Source of the DNA: Agrobacterium fabrum
GTDB taxonomy: Bacteria; Pseudomonadota; Alphaproteobacteria; Rhizobiales; Rhizobiaceae
Direction: 5' to 3'
Assembly (NCBI GenBank): GCA_003241215.1
Contig: QFOL01000008.1
Span: forward strand, 1 to 40,093
Length of the DNA stretch: 40,093 nt
Below, piece by piece: positions 9,394-17,691 of the stretch; position 1 is the stretch's first letter, and each line of letters begins with the position of its first letter. The notes under the pieces were generated by a model. The model saw only the letters and a program-made list of their open reading frames with translations, made no database searches and had not been told where the DNA came from. Both the position numbers and the translations under genes were made by a program.

Positions 9394-10236
9394 TTAGGCG
9401 GGCAGGGGCTGGGCCTGCAGTCTCTGGAGCGCCGGCCTGATGGCCGGAGCGGCATGACCTGCCGGAGCATCCGGCAGGACCAGTTCTTCCGAGGCCGCGC
9501 CATAAAGCTCGGCCAGGAATTCGTTCGTCAGCGCGCTGGAAGGTCCGTCATAGACGATCTTGCCGTTGCGCATCGCAACGGTGCGCGGGCAATAACGGCG
9601 CGCATATTCCACCTGATGCAGCGACACGACGACGGTGATGCCGTCCCTGGCATTGATGTCGGAGAGAACGTCCATGACACGCCGTGCGGAGGAGGGGTCA
9701 AGCGCCGAAATCGGCTCGTCGGCAATCAGGATTTCCGCTTCCTGCACCAATGTACGGGCAATGGCGGCGCGCTGCTGCTGGCCGCCCGAGAGTGTCGAGG
9801 ACCGCTGGGCGACGACCTGGGGAATGCCGACCCGCTCCAGAGCCGCCTGCGCCTTGTGTTTCTCATCGCGATTGAAGAGGCCAAGCGTGCCGCGCCAGCG
9901 CGGCGTGCGGCCGAGATGACCAATCAGGACATTGGTCAGCACCGAAAGGCGGCCGACCAGATTGAATTGCTGGAAAATAACCGAAACGCGGCCGCGCTTC
10001 AGGCGTCGGTTGAGACGCCCGCTCTCCTGACAGAGATCGCCCAGCACATCGATGCGGCCACCGCCGGCATCGGCTGTCTCGAGCCCGGCAATGTGACGGA
10101 TGAGCGTGCTTTTGCCCGATCCAGACGCGCCGATAAGCGCGACCATCTCGCCGCATTCGACGGTCAGGCTCACCTTGTCCAATGCGCGTGTCTTGCCGAA
10201 AGTCTTCGAGACATTGGAGACCTTTATCGCTGTCAT
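9394..10236 (-). CDS. phnC: Phosphonate ABC transporter ATP-binding protein PhnC
   Basis: A 280-residue ATPase. Walker A is GASGSGKST (about residues 36-44), the signature is [15 protein letters not shown], Walker B is [16 protein letters not shown], and the switch region is [28 protein letters not shown], which is characteristic of PhnC. The last 30 residues form a proline- and alanine-rich tail beyond the usual end. A longer in-frame ATG at 10374 is unlikely, since the chosen start gives the family N terminus ([15 protein letters not shown]) and has AAGGAACAGG upstream. It is the first gene of phnCDE, transcribed from its own Pho-box promoter about 170 bases upstream. Confidence 0.93.
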   Translation of the reverse strand: MTAIKVSNVSKTFGKTRALDKVSLTVECGEMVALIGASGSGKSTLIRHIAGLETADAGGGRIDVLGDLCQESGRLNRRLKRGRVSVIFQQFNLVGRLSVLTNVLIGHLGRTPRWRGTLGLFNRDEKHKAQAALERVGIPQVVAQRSSTLSGGQQQRAAIARTLVQEAEILIADEPISALDPSSARRVMDVLSDINARDGITVVVSLHQVEYARRYCPRTVAMRNGKIVYDGPSSALTNEFLAELYGAASEELVLPDAPAGHAAPAIRPALQRLQAQPLPA

Positions 10237-10342
10237 CGCCACCTGTTCCTTCCGCCAGAAGTCGGCATGGTTCTTCCGCTCGCAAAAGAACAGATCTCGT
10301 GCGTCCAGCAGAATTATAATGTGAATCGTCCAATACAGGCCG

Positions 10343-10370
10343 TCTATCGATGTATAGATCCGGACTGGAT
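10343..10370. promoter_or_regulatory. Candidate operator repeats in the phnC leader
   Basis: Two overlapping imperfect dyads are visible: TCTAT-N6-ATAGA (10343-10358) and ATCC-N5-GGAT (10358-10370). The elements ATAGAT and TGGAT also occur, spaced slightly differently, in the divergent LysR promoter near 11464-11486. This suggests, but does not prove, a second LysR site on the phnCDE leader. Confidence 0.3.
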
Positions 10371-10408
10371 ACAATTACGCAGTGAATTGCCTTGGTCGAA
10401 CAAGCGAT

Positions 10409-10443
10409 TTATTACAGGCCATATGATGACAGTTTCGTGACAA
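10409..10443 (-). promoter_or_regulatory. Pho box and -10 for phnCDE
   Basis: On the minus strand the sequence reads TTGTCAC-GAAA-CTGTCAT (10443 down to 10426): two 7-base direct repeats with a 4-base spacer, the standard PhoB site geometry, with the second repeat matching the CTGTCAT consensus exactly. Eleven bases further is TAATAA (10414-10409), a good -10 at the spacing normal for PhoB promoters, where the box replaces the -35. It implies induction of phosphonate uptake by phosphate starvation. Confidence 0.75.
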
Positions 10444-10560
10444 AAAACAGTCTGCGACCTGTCGGCGCAATCCAAATTATCTGTCGGTACTATAGGCCAA
10501 ATCTATGGGTTGTTCCGGAAGGATCCCGGTAAAGGCCGATCTCCTCCCCGATTGCCAAGG

Positions 10561-11421
10561 CTAGAGCACGGTCTCGACAAATGCCTTGATGGATCGCACC
10601 GTCTTGCGGTCCTCCAGGAAAGCCAGCCGGTATTCGGTCTTGATCATGCCGTCCGAGATGCGCAGCGTCTTCAGGCGCGGGTGCGGGACAAACTCGAAAT
10701 CGGCGACGACGCCGATCCCCAGTCCGCGCTCCACGGCCTTCCACACACCTTCCCGGCTTCCGATTTCCATGAATGGCGTGAGAACGACGTTGGCGGCTTC
10801 GGCGGCCTGTTCGAGGGCATAACGGGTGGTCGATCCCTCCTCCCTGAGGATAAGGGGCTCGCCTGCCAGCTCGGCCAGCTCGATTTCGTCTCTCTGCCAC
10901 CAGGCATGGTCTTCGCTCACGAAGGCAACGATCTCCTGCGTGCTGAAACTGACCGTCTTGATGCGCGGGTCATCGATCGTGTGCGCGAGGACCGCAATAT
11001 CCGCCTCAAGCTCCAGAATGCGCTTCAATGTGCGGTCGGAGTTGCCGAGAAGCATGTTGACCTTGAAGGAGGGATAGCGCTCGATGAAGCGGGCGATCAT
11101 ATCCGTGGCATGGAAGGGGCTGACAGCGGCAATCTTGAGCGCGCCGGTTTTCAGTTCGCCGAAATTGAGGAGCAATTCTTCGGCCTCGTCATGAAGCTTG
11201 AACAGCCTGGCACTGATGGCAAGCAGCGAACGACCCGCCTCGGTCAGCTCGATCTGGCGTCCCTGGCGGAGAAAAAGCTCGATGCCGTAACGCTCCTCCA
11301 GTTCGCGGACCTGGGTTGTCAAAGTCGGCTGGCTGACCCTGAGTGCGCGCGCCGCGGCGGAGAAGCCGCGATGGGTGGCAACCGCCTGAAAAGCTCTCAG
11401 ATGGGTGAAGACGATGGCCAT
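10561..11421 (-). CDS. LysR-family transcriptional regulator of the phosphonate locus
   Basis: A 286-residue LysR regulator. The N-terminal winged helix-turn-helix reads LRAFQAVATHRGFSAAARALRVSQPTLTTQVRELEERYGIELFLR (in pieces, about residues 8-52). The C-terminal part is a periplasmic-binding-like effector domain containing GALKIAAVSPFHA and GIGVVADFEFVPHPRL. The start at 11421 was chosen because AGGGAG lies just upstream and the product then begins right before the helix-turn-helix. It sits between leftward phnCDE and the rightward catabolic genes and shares a 136-base divergent promoter with the latter, so it most likely controls both in response to a phosphonate or a catabolite. Confidence 0.9.
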   Translation of the reverse strand: MAIVFTHLRAFQAVATHRGFSAAARALRVSQPTLTTQVRELEERYGIELFLRQGRQIELTEAGRSLLAISARLFKLHDEAEELLLNFGELKTGALKIAAVSPFHATDMIARFIERYPSFKVNMLLGNSDRTLKRILELEADIAVLAHTIDDPRIKTVSFSTQEIVAFVSEDHAWWQRDEIELAELAGEPLILREEGSTTRYALEQAAEAANVVLTPFMEIGSREGVWKAVERGLGIGVVADFEFVPHPRLKTLRISDGMIKTEYRLAFLEDRKTVRSIKAFVETVL

Positions 11422-11463
11422 GCAAACTCCCTGTGTCCGTCTCGCCGATTGCAGCGCGGTCTC

Positions 11464-11486
11464 ATCCATAGATACTATCAATGGAT
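11464..11486. promoter_or_regulatory. Putative LysR operator in the divergent promoter
   Basis: A perfect dyad ATCCAT-N11-ATGGAT lies 43 bases upstream of the LysR start and 72 bases upstream of the alcohol dehydrogenase start. It has the T-N11-A layout of LysR activation sites, and its position fits autoregulation plus activation of the divergent operon. Confidence 0.5.
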
Positions 11487-11557
11487 CGCAACAGAAATAT
11501 GGATTGGATTTATTGTCCGGGCCGGGTCATTCAGTCGCCGCAACCAAGGAGCGGCCG

Positions 11558-12664
11558 ATGCCTGTCTGGACCTATTCCAATCCTGTGAAGATCGTTTTCG
11601 GGGCCGGCGCCCTCGCTGAGGCCAGGAAGGCCGTTGGCAGCCGGGCCTATTGCCTTTTGACCTACAATGACCATCCGTTTTTCGATCAGCTTGTCGCCCG
11701 TGTCTCGCAAGAACTCGGCGAACCCGCCGTCATCGTGCGCGATGTCGAACCAAATCCCAGCTTTGATGGCCTGAAGGCCGCCTGCCGCTCCTTCGGTGCG
11801 GCCTCAAGGACGCCTGAAGTCATTCTGGCGATTGGCGGCGGTTCGGTGATCGATACGGCCAAGGTTCTCTCGGCCGGCGGGGACGATTTCGGTCGTGTCC
11901 AGAATTTTCTCGAGGGGCGGGCGGCAGCGGAGACATTGCTCGATCTTCCGATCATAGCCGTGCCGACGACGGCGGGGACGGGCAGCGAAGTCACCTGCTG
12001 GGCGACCGTCTGGGATACGGCCGCAAAGAAGAAACATTCGCTCGCCGATGCGCGATATTATCCGCAATACGCCATTCTGGACCCGGAACTGACGCTTGGC
12101 GTCCCGCGGGCGCTTGCGCTTTCCACCGGGCTCGACGCCCTGTCTCACGCCCTGGAAAGCATCTGGAACGTCAACGCCAATCCGGTATCCGCCAACCATG
12201 CGGTTGCTGCGGCGCAGGAGATTATCGGGGTGCTGCCGCTGCTGGTCGACAATCTCGGTGATGTCGGCCTGCGTGAGCGCATGATGCGGGCGAGCCTGTC
12301 GGCGGGCCTTGCATTTTCGAACACCAAGACGGCTCTTGCACATTCCCTTTCCTATTATCTGACGCTGCATCACGGCACGGTTCACGGCATTGCCTGCTCG
12401 TTCAGCCTGCCGGTGATCATGCGAAGCGTAGCCGGCCATGACGCCGATTGCGACGCCTCTCTGCGCCGCATTTTCGGCGACGATCTCGCTGCCGGCGCCG
12501 ACATGCTGGAATCATTCCTGCACCGCCTCGGCGTCTCGACCACGGCGACGGATTACGGTGTAACGCGGGAAAACTGGCTGAGCGCCATCGATGATGCGCT
12601 GCTTGGCGAGCGCGGCCGCAACTTCATCGGCAGTCGCGATGCGGTTCTTGCCTCGGCCGTCTGA
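11558..12664 (+). CDS. Iron-containing alcohol dehydrogenase
   Basis: A 368-residue group III (iron) alcohol dehydrogenase. The NAD-binding loop GGGSVIDTAK (residues 93-102) and the metal ligands Asp193, His197, His262 and His276 are all in place (GLDALSHALE, ALAHSLS, HHGTVHGIA). The family interconverts alcohols and aldehydes. Phosphonoacetaldehyde reductases belong to this family, so in this context it may link 2-hydroxyethylphosphonate and phosphonoacetaldehyde, or reduce the acetaldehyde made by PhnX. The start follows CAAGGAGC; an in-frame ATG at 11405 would overlap the divergent LysR gene. It is the first gene of the rightward catabolic set, 100 bases before the FAD oxidase. Confidence 0.88.
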   Translation: MPVWTYSNPVKIVFGAGALAEARKAVGSRAYCLLTYNDHPFFDQLVARVSQELGEPAVIVRDVEPNPSFDGLKAACRSFGAASRTPEVILAIGGGSVIDTAKVLSAGGDDFGRVQNFLEGRAAAETLLDLPIIAVPTTAGTGSEVTCWATVWDTAAKKKHSLADARYYPQYAILDPELTLGVPRALALSTGLDALSHALESIWNVNANPVSANHAVAAAQEIIGVLPLLVDNLGDVGLRERMMRASLSAGLAFSNTKTALAHSLSYYLTLHHGTVHGIACSFSLPVIMRSVAGHDADCDASLRRIFGDDLAAGADMLESFLHRLGVSTTATDYGVTRENWLSAIDDALLGERGRNFIGSRDAVLASAV

Positions 12665-12764
12665 GACACGGGTTTCCGGCGCGCGGCGTCACTGAAAGAA
12701 AAGTGCTGTCATGCTTTGCCTGTAGACAGGCCTGCACGGGCATGAATTGGAGAAAGTAGGGATC

Positions 12765-13889
12765 ATGAGCGAACAGTTTGATCTTGCCGTGGTGGGCGCC
12801 GGCATTGTCGGCCTTTCGGTGGCGCTGGCTGCCGTCAGGAAAGGCAAGAAAGTCGTCGTCATCGAGCGCAACGCCAAGGCCATCGGCGCTTCGATCCGCA
12901 ACTTCGGTTTCATCACCATTTCCGGCCAGAAAGAGGGCGACCACTGGGCCCGCGCCCGCCGCGCCCGCGATGTCTGGGCCGAGGTGGCGCAGGAAGCCGG
13001 TATTGAAGTGCTGCATCGTGGCCTTGTCATGCCGGCCTATCGCGAAGAGGCCGAAGCGGTGCTCGACGCCTTTCTGCAGACCGATATGGGGGCGGATTGC
13101 CGGCGAATTTCGGCGGCGGAGGCTCTGGAGCAGATTCCGTCGATCCGGGCTGAAGGCATGCGCGGCGCGCTCTATAGCCCGCATGAGCTCCGGGTTGAAT
13201 CGCGCGACGCCATCCCGAAGATTGCCGCCTGGCTCGAGGCCCGCCATGGCGTGGCTTTCCGCTGGAGCACGGCGGTGACCGCGGTAGCGGGCACGCGGGT
13301 GACGACCAGCCGCGGTGTGATCGAGGCGGAGGCCTGCGTCGTCTGCCCGGGCGATGATTTCTCCACGCTCTTTCCCGATCGTATCGCGCCTTACAAACTT
13401 CGCGTCTGCACGCTGCAGATGCTGCGGGTCATGCCGGCCGGGCCGATCAAGTTCGATGCCGCCGTCATGTCGGATCTGAGCTTCGGGCGTTATGAGGGTT
13501 TTGCGGACCTGCCTGTGGCGAAAGCGCTCTGCGACCGGCTGGACGCGGAACTTGGCGACATGCGCCGCGAGGGTATCCACCTGATCGCGGTGCGTTCGGC
13601 AGATGGCTCGCTGGTCGTGGGCGACAGCCATGTCTACGGCAATGCGCAGGAGCCGTTTGCGCAGGATCGCATCGATGCGCTGATCATGGAAGCATTCGAC
13701 CAGATATTCGATCTGCCGGGGCGCGAAATCATCGGCCGCTGGTGCGGCAGCTATGCTTCGTCAGGCGATCGGGTCGTCATGGTCGACGAACCCGCCGACA
13801 ATATCCGCCTTGTCATGGTCACGGGCGGCACCGGCGCATCCACGGGCTTCGCATTGGGCGAGCAGGTCGTCAATTCTCTTTACGCATAG
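12765..13889 (+). CDS. FAD-dependent amine oxidoreductase of the phosphonate-associated (DAO) type
   Basis: A 374-residue enzyme of the DAO/DadA fold. The dinucleotide-binding motif is VVGAGIVG (about residues 9-16) and the FAD-contacting IERNAKAIGASIRNFGFIT follows. The C terminus contains WCGSYAS and VMVTGGTGASTGFALGE. It fits the family of FAD oxidoreductases found repeatedly beside phosphonatase genes (TIGR03364), members of which oxidise aminoalkylphosphonates to phosphonoacetaldehyde. Its position 10 bases before phnX, with no phnW transaminase anywhere in the locus, supports this role. Whether it prefers 2-aminoethylphosphonate, an N-methylated form or another aminophosphonate is not readable. 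The start has AGTAGGGA upstream. Confidence 0.85.
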   Translation: MSEQFDLAVVGAGIVGLSVALAAVRKGKKVVVIERNAKAIGASIRNFGFITISGQKEGDHWARARRARDVWAEVAQEAGIEVLHRGLVMPAYREEAEAVLDAFLQTDMGADCRRISAAEALEQIPSIRAEGMRGALYSPHELRVESRDAIPKIAAWLEARHGVAFRWSTAVTAVAGTRVTTSRGVIEAEACVVCPGDDFSTLFPDRIAPYKLRVCTLQMLRVMPAGPIKFDAAVMSDLSFGRYEGFADLPVAKALCDRLDAELGDMRREGIHLIAVRSADGSLVVGDSHVYGNAQEPFAQDRIDALIMEAFDQIFDLPGREIIGRWCGSYASSGDRVVMVDEPADNIRLVMVTGGTGASTGFALGEQVVNSLYA

Positions 13890-13899
13890 GATGAGGCAC

Positions 13900-14709
13900 A
13901 TGGCACATCTCAAGGCAGTCGTGTTCGATTGGGCAGGCACGGTCATCGATTTCGGTTCATTCGCACCGATGGGCGTGTTCGTCGAGGCATTCTCCCGCTT
14001 CGGCATCGAGGTTTCGATCGCGGAGGCCCGCGAGCCGATGGGCAGGCCCAAATGGGATCACATCGAAGCAATGATGGCCCAGCCGCGCATCAAGGCCGCA
14101 TGGCAGGAAAAGCATGGTCATGCGCCGCGACAGGAGGATATTCAGGCGGTTTACGATGTCTTCGTGCCGCTGAACGAGGAGGTCGTGGATCAATATGCCG
14201 ATCTCGTGCCGGGTGCCGCGAACATGGCAAAGGGCCTGCGCGAGCGCGGCCTGAAGATCGGCTCGACGACCGGTTACACCCGCTCCATCATGGCCCGCGT
14301 TCTGCCCCTGGCAAAGGCGCAGGGTTATGAGACCGACAATCTCGTCTGCGCCGGTGATCTGCCACATGGACGCCCGACACCGATGAACATGTACAAATGT
14401 TTCCTCGATCTCGATGTCTGGCCGGCGAGCACCGTCGTGAAGGTCGATGATACAGGGGTTGGGATCGACGAGGGCCGCGAGGCGGGAACATGGACCGTCG
14501 GTGTGTCGCTCAGCGGCAATGAAGCCGGCGTGACGCCCCAGGAACTGGCCGCCATGAGCGTTTCCGAAAGGGAGGCGTTGCGCGAAAAGGCCTCGATCGT
14601 TCTGCGCAGGCACCGTCCGGACTACATCATCGACACGGTGGCCGATCTTCAGCCGGTTATCGACGATATCGAGCAACGCATGAAAAATGGGGAACGCCCC
14701 GGTCTCTGA
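13900..14709 (+). CDS. phnX: Phosphonoacetaldehyde hydrolase (phosphonatase) PhnX
   Basis: A 269-residue HAD-superfamily enzyme that cleaves phosphonoacetaldehyde to acetaldehyde and phosphate. The nucleophile loop is VVFDWAGTVIDFGS with Asp10 and Ala12, distinctive of phosphonatase. The cap-domain Schiff-base lysine is Lys51 in MGRPKWDHIEAMM. Later HAD motifs are GSTTGYTRSIM, CAGDLPHGRPTPMNMYKC and VKVDDTGVGIDEGREAG. Length equals the family. Another ATG three codons upstream (13891) is possible, but the GAGG sequence fits the chosen start better. It is the core carbon-phosphorus cleavage enzyme of the locus and needs an upstream source of phosphonoacetaldehyde, here the FAD oxidase and perhaps the alcohol dehydrogenase. 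Confidence 0.96.
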   Translation: MAHLKAVVFDWAGTVIDFGSFAPMGVFVEAFSRFGIEVSIAEAREPMGRPKWDHIEAMMAQPRIKAAWQEKHGHAPRQEDIQAVYDVFVPLNEEVVDQYADLVPGAANMAKGLRERGLKIGSTTGYTRSIMARVLPLAKAQGYETDNLVCAGDLPHGRPTPMNMYKCFLDLDVWPASTVVKVDDTGVGIDEGREAGTWTVGVSLSGNEAGVTPQELAAMSVSEREALREKASIVLRRHRPDYIIDTVADLQPVIDDIEQRMKNGERPGL

Positions 14710-14819
14710 GCCGGCCGCCGGCGCACAACCGTCACCACAAACGCCATTCATGCCTTTGACACCGCGGAACAGCTCTTTATCCTCGCGCTTGCAAACTGAG
14801 CGTCTTTCGGGAGAGAAAA

Positions 14820-16508
14820 ATGAAGAAGCTGATCAACGATCCATCCGCCGTCGTCCGCCACATGCTGGAGGGCGCGGTGGCTCTAAGCCCGGCCAGCATT
14901 CTTCTCGCCGATGAGAATGTGGTGATACGGTCGGGTCTCCCGGAAGCGGATCAGCGGAAGGTCGCGGTGCTTTCGGGTGGCGGCAGCGGGCACGAGCCGG
15001 CGCATGCCGGCTATGTCGGGCCTGGCATGTTGACGGCTGCGGTGGCTGGAGACGTTTTTACCTCACCGAGCACCGATGCCGTGCTGGCGGGGATCAGGGC
15101 TGCTGCGGGACCAGCGGGAGCGCTGGTTATCGTCAAGAACTACACTGGCGACCGGCTCAATTTTGGCCTTGCGGCTGAGCTGGCCAGGGCGGAGGGCATT
15201 CCCGTGGAAATCGTCGTCGTCGCCGACGATGTCGCCTTGAAGGATACGGTGCCGACTGACCGCCGCCGTGGCATTGCCGGAACGGTGCTGGTACACAAGG
15301 TGGCCGGCGCCGCCGCGGAATTCGGCCTGCCTCTGGCTGACGTCGCGCGGGTGGCGCGCGAGGCGGCGGCCGGATTGTCGTCGATGGGAATTTCGCTCGG
15401 TTCGTGCACCTTACCGGCCGTTGGGAAGCCCGGTTTCACTCTTGGAGAGAGAGAAATCGAGGTTGGCCTCGGCATTCACGGTGAGCAGGGTGTCCGCAGA
15501 ATGGAGATCGCTTCGGCGGAGGACCTCACATTGCTTGTGCTGAATACCATCGAAGCCGATGGAAAGCTCAAGAGCGGCGACCGCGTCGTGCTGCTCGTCA
15601 ACGGTCTGGGCTCGACGCCGCCCATTGAACTATCGATTGTCGCCCGTTCAGCGCTCGGCATTCTCGAAGCGAAAGGGGTGGCCGTCGAGCGCGCATGGGC
15701 AGGCACGTTCCTGTCTGCGCTTGATATGCCGGGCTTTTCGCTTTCCGTCTTGCATGTCGATGATCGGAGGCTCGAACTCATCGATGCGACAACGGATGCG
15801 GCCGCCTGGCCACGTGGCGGCGCGGTGAACAGGCATCGCATCCTGCCTTCTTCGGCGCTGCCGCAGAATGCGCCGCCGGATCGAAAGATCACCGCTGCGG
15901 GCGCGCGTCTGCGGCAGGTGGCCGAGAATGTTGCAAAGGCTTTGATCGCCGCCGAAGAGCAGCTGACGGACCTCGACAGCATCACCGGTGACGGCGACCT
16001 CGGTGCCAGCATGAAGCGCGGCGCCGAAGCGGTCCTTGCCCTTCCGGCCCAGGCGTTTGCGGATGTCTCGAGCGGGCTGTCGGCCATGGGCGATGCGATG
16101 AGAAAGGCGATTGGCGGTAGCTCGGGCCCATTCTACGCCACCGGCCTCATGCGCGCCGCCCGCCATCTCAACGGTTCCGGGGAGCCGACCGCAAAGGAGC
16201 TGGCGGATGCTTTCGTCGCCGCAGTTGGGGCGGTGTCCGATCTTGGTGGCGCAAAACCGGGCGACAGAACGATGGTCGATGCCCTTCATCCCGCTGCAAC
16301 TACCTTCCGGGACAGGCTGGCTGAAGGGCAGCCGGTGGAGATTGCATGGCGTGAGGCGGTCTCAGCCGGTCAGGCGGGCGCTGAGGCGACAAAGGACATG
16401 ACGCCGCGCCTGGGGCGTGCAAGCTATCTCGGCGACCGCGCGAAGGGGCATGCGGATGGCGGCGCCATGGCTGTCATGGTCTGGATGAAGCAGATAGCTT
16501 TTCCATGA
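14820..16508 (+). CDS. ATP-dependent dihydroxyacetone kinase, DhaK-DhaL fusion
   Basis: A 562-residue fused kinase. The DhaK domain covers about residues 1-330 with GGGSGHEPAHAGYVGPGM and the substrate-binding His220 in GLGIHGEQG. The DhaL (ATP-binding) domain covers about 355-562 with the metal-binding acidic motif GDGDLG (390-395) and GGSSGPFYATGLMRA. This single-chain form uses ATP rather than the phosphotransferase system. It phosphorylates dihydroxyacetone or glyceraldehyde-like substrates; some family members act on other short keto- or aldo-sugars. It stands 110 bases after phnX on the same strand, so it may belong to the phosphonate operon or be an independent transcript. A CGGGAGAG sequence precedes the start. 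Confidence 0.92.
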   Translation: MKKLINDPSAVVRHMLEGAVALSPASILLADENVVIRSGLPEADQRKVAVLSGGGSGHEPAHAGYVGPGMLTAAVAGDVFTSPSTDAVLAGIRAAAGPAGALVIVKNYTGDRLNFGLAAELARAEGIPVEIVVVADDVALKDTVPTDRRRGIAGTVLVHKVAGAAAEFGLPLADVARVAREAAAGLSSMGISLGSCTLPAVGKPGFTLGEREIEVGLGIHGEQGVRRMEIASAEDLTLLVLNTIEADGKLKSGDRVVLLVNGLGSTPPIELSIVARSALGILEAKGVAVERAWAGTFLSALDMPGFSLSVLHVDDRRLELIDATTDAAAWPRGGAVNRHRILPSSALPQNAPPDRKITAAGARLRQVAENVAKALIAAEEQLTDLDSITGDGDLGASMKRGAEAVLALPAQAFADVSSGLSAMGDAMRKAIGGSSGPFYATGLMRAARHLNGSGEPTAKELADAFVAAVGAVSDLGGAKPGDRTMVDALHPAATTFRDRLAEGQPVEIAWREAVSAGQAGAEATKDMTPRLGRASYLGDRAKGHADGGAMAVMVWMKQIAFP

Positions 16509-16681
16509 ACGCCGGCAGGTGCGGTGATCCGGGACAAGAGATGACAATTTGGGGGGGCGGACCGCTCTCCCTGGGAGGGGAAGAGCCATGTCTTGAAGCA
16601 TGCTCGCGACAGGCTTCCTTTCGGCGCAGAAATCGCACCATTCTCTGCAATCCAAAGAACAGGCGACAAAGGCGGCGGAAT

Positions 16682-16695
16682 TTGATAAATTGCAA
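16682..16695. promoter_or_regulatory. Weak FNR/FixK-like box
   Basis: TTGATAAATTGCAA matches the TTGAT-N4-ATCAA consensus at 8 of 10 positions and lies about 90 bases upstream of the DUF2189 gene, which precedes the respiratory genes. The right half site is imperfect, so this is only suggestive of oxygen control. Confidence 0.22.
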
Positions 16696-16784
16696 GTCAG
16701 CCGGTTGCGGTTTGACGCGCAGACAAGAAATCACCGGGCGTTCCTATGCCGCCAGCCGGATCATGGCGCAGGAGGAGAAGTGCT

Positions 16785-17600
16785 ATGACGGCATTCCATG
16801 TCATGGCCGGGGCGAGTGGTGAGTTTGCTCGACCGGAAGTCCGCAAGATTGGCATCCCGGATATTGTGGATGCGTTGAAGCTTGGACTGGAGGACTTTAA
16901 AGAAAAGCCCTCTCACTATGTTTTTCTCTGTCTCATGTACCCGATTGCCGGGGTTTTCTTGGTGATGTGGAGTTCGGGCGCGAATCTTCTGCCGATGATT
17001 TATCCCCTGATGTCCGGCTTTGCGCTGATCGGGCCGATCGCCGCCATCGGGCTTTATGAAATCAGCCGGCGGCGCGAACAGGGGCTGGACACTTCATGGC
17101 GGCACGCGCTGGAGGTTCGTCATTCTCCGGCCCTGCCGTCGATCATCGCTGTCGCCGTCATGCTGTTCGTGCTTTTCGTCGTCTGGCTTGTCGTTGCGCA
17201 GCGCATCTACACCAGTACTTTCGATCCGGCCGCTCCGGTCTTGCTCTCAACCTTCATGTCGGACGTGCTGACGACCCCGCAGGGTCTCTCCCTCATCATC
17301 TGGGGCAATCTGGCCGGTTTCGTTTTTGCGGTCATCGTGCTGGCGACAACGGTGGTGGCGTTCCCGCTGCTGCTCGATCGGGATGTCGGCGCAGTGGCGG
17401 CCGTGGATGCGAGCATACGCGCCACGCTTGCCAATCCGGTTCCGGTTGCGCTTTGGGGATTGATCGTCGCGGCGCTGCTCGTTGTCGGCACGATCCCGGT
17501 TTTTGTCGGCCTCGCGGTTATCATGCCTATCCTCGGACATTCGACCTGGCATCTTTATCGGAAATTGATCGTCTCCGATTATCCAAGCCGTACGCCCTGA
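16785..17600 (+). CDS. DUF2189-type integral membrane protein
   Basis: A 271-residue membrane protein with about six hydrophobic segments. It resembles the DUF2189 family: a soluble N terminus with VRKIGIPDIVDALKLGLEDFKEKPSHYVFL, then helices, and a C-terminal GHSTWHLYRKLI typical of the family. The function is not known. The start is set by AGGAGGAG immediately upstream. It precedes a cytochrome c gene and an oxidase operon by 91 bases, and family members often accompany terminal oxidase genes, so a role in respiratory complex assembly or heme/copper handling is a guess from context. Confidence 0.8.
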   Translation: MTAFHVMAGASGEFARPEVRKIGIPDIVDALKLGLEDFKEKPSHYVFLCLMYPIAGVFLVMWSSGANLLPMIYPLMSGFALIGPIAAIGLYEISRRREQGLDTSWRHALEVRHSPALPSIIAVAVMLFVLFVVWLVVAQRIYTSTFDPAAPVLLSTFMSDVLTTPQGLSLIIWGNLAGFVFAVIVLATTVVAFPLLLDRDVGAVAAVDASIRATLANPVPVALWGLIVAALLVVGTIPVFVGLAVIMPILGHSTWHLYRKLIVSDYPSRTP

Positions 17601-17691
17601 ATTCATAAAGGAAATCTATCCGTAGATACTTCTCCTAGCCATGGCGTCGCGTCGCCGTGGCCGGGATGGCGATGGAGAGTGCGAGGATGCC

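Larger units (their letters stand above)
10237..10560. other. 324-base non-coding region upstream of phnC
   Basis: Between the LysR gene and phnC, both leftward, there is no convincing gene. It holds the Pho box (10426-10443) with its spaced -10 (10409-10414), then on the phnC side an inverted repeat TCTAT-N6-ATAGA at 10343-10358 and an overlapping ATCC-N5-GGAT at 10358-10370. These resemble half sites of the putative LysR operator at 11464-11486. The predicted leader between the -10 and the phnC start is long, about 170 bases. Confidence 0.6.

Noticed and set aside
12665..12764. The 100-base gap before the FAD oxidase as a separate promoter
   Set aside because: Short partial dyads are present (such as CCTGTAGACAGG), but no Pho box or convincing -35/-10 pair was found, so an internal promoter is not claimed.
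16548..16556. A run of G bases after the kinase gene
   Set aside because: A homopolymer in a non-coding gap; it does not interrupt a gene and no phase-variable frame is near it.
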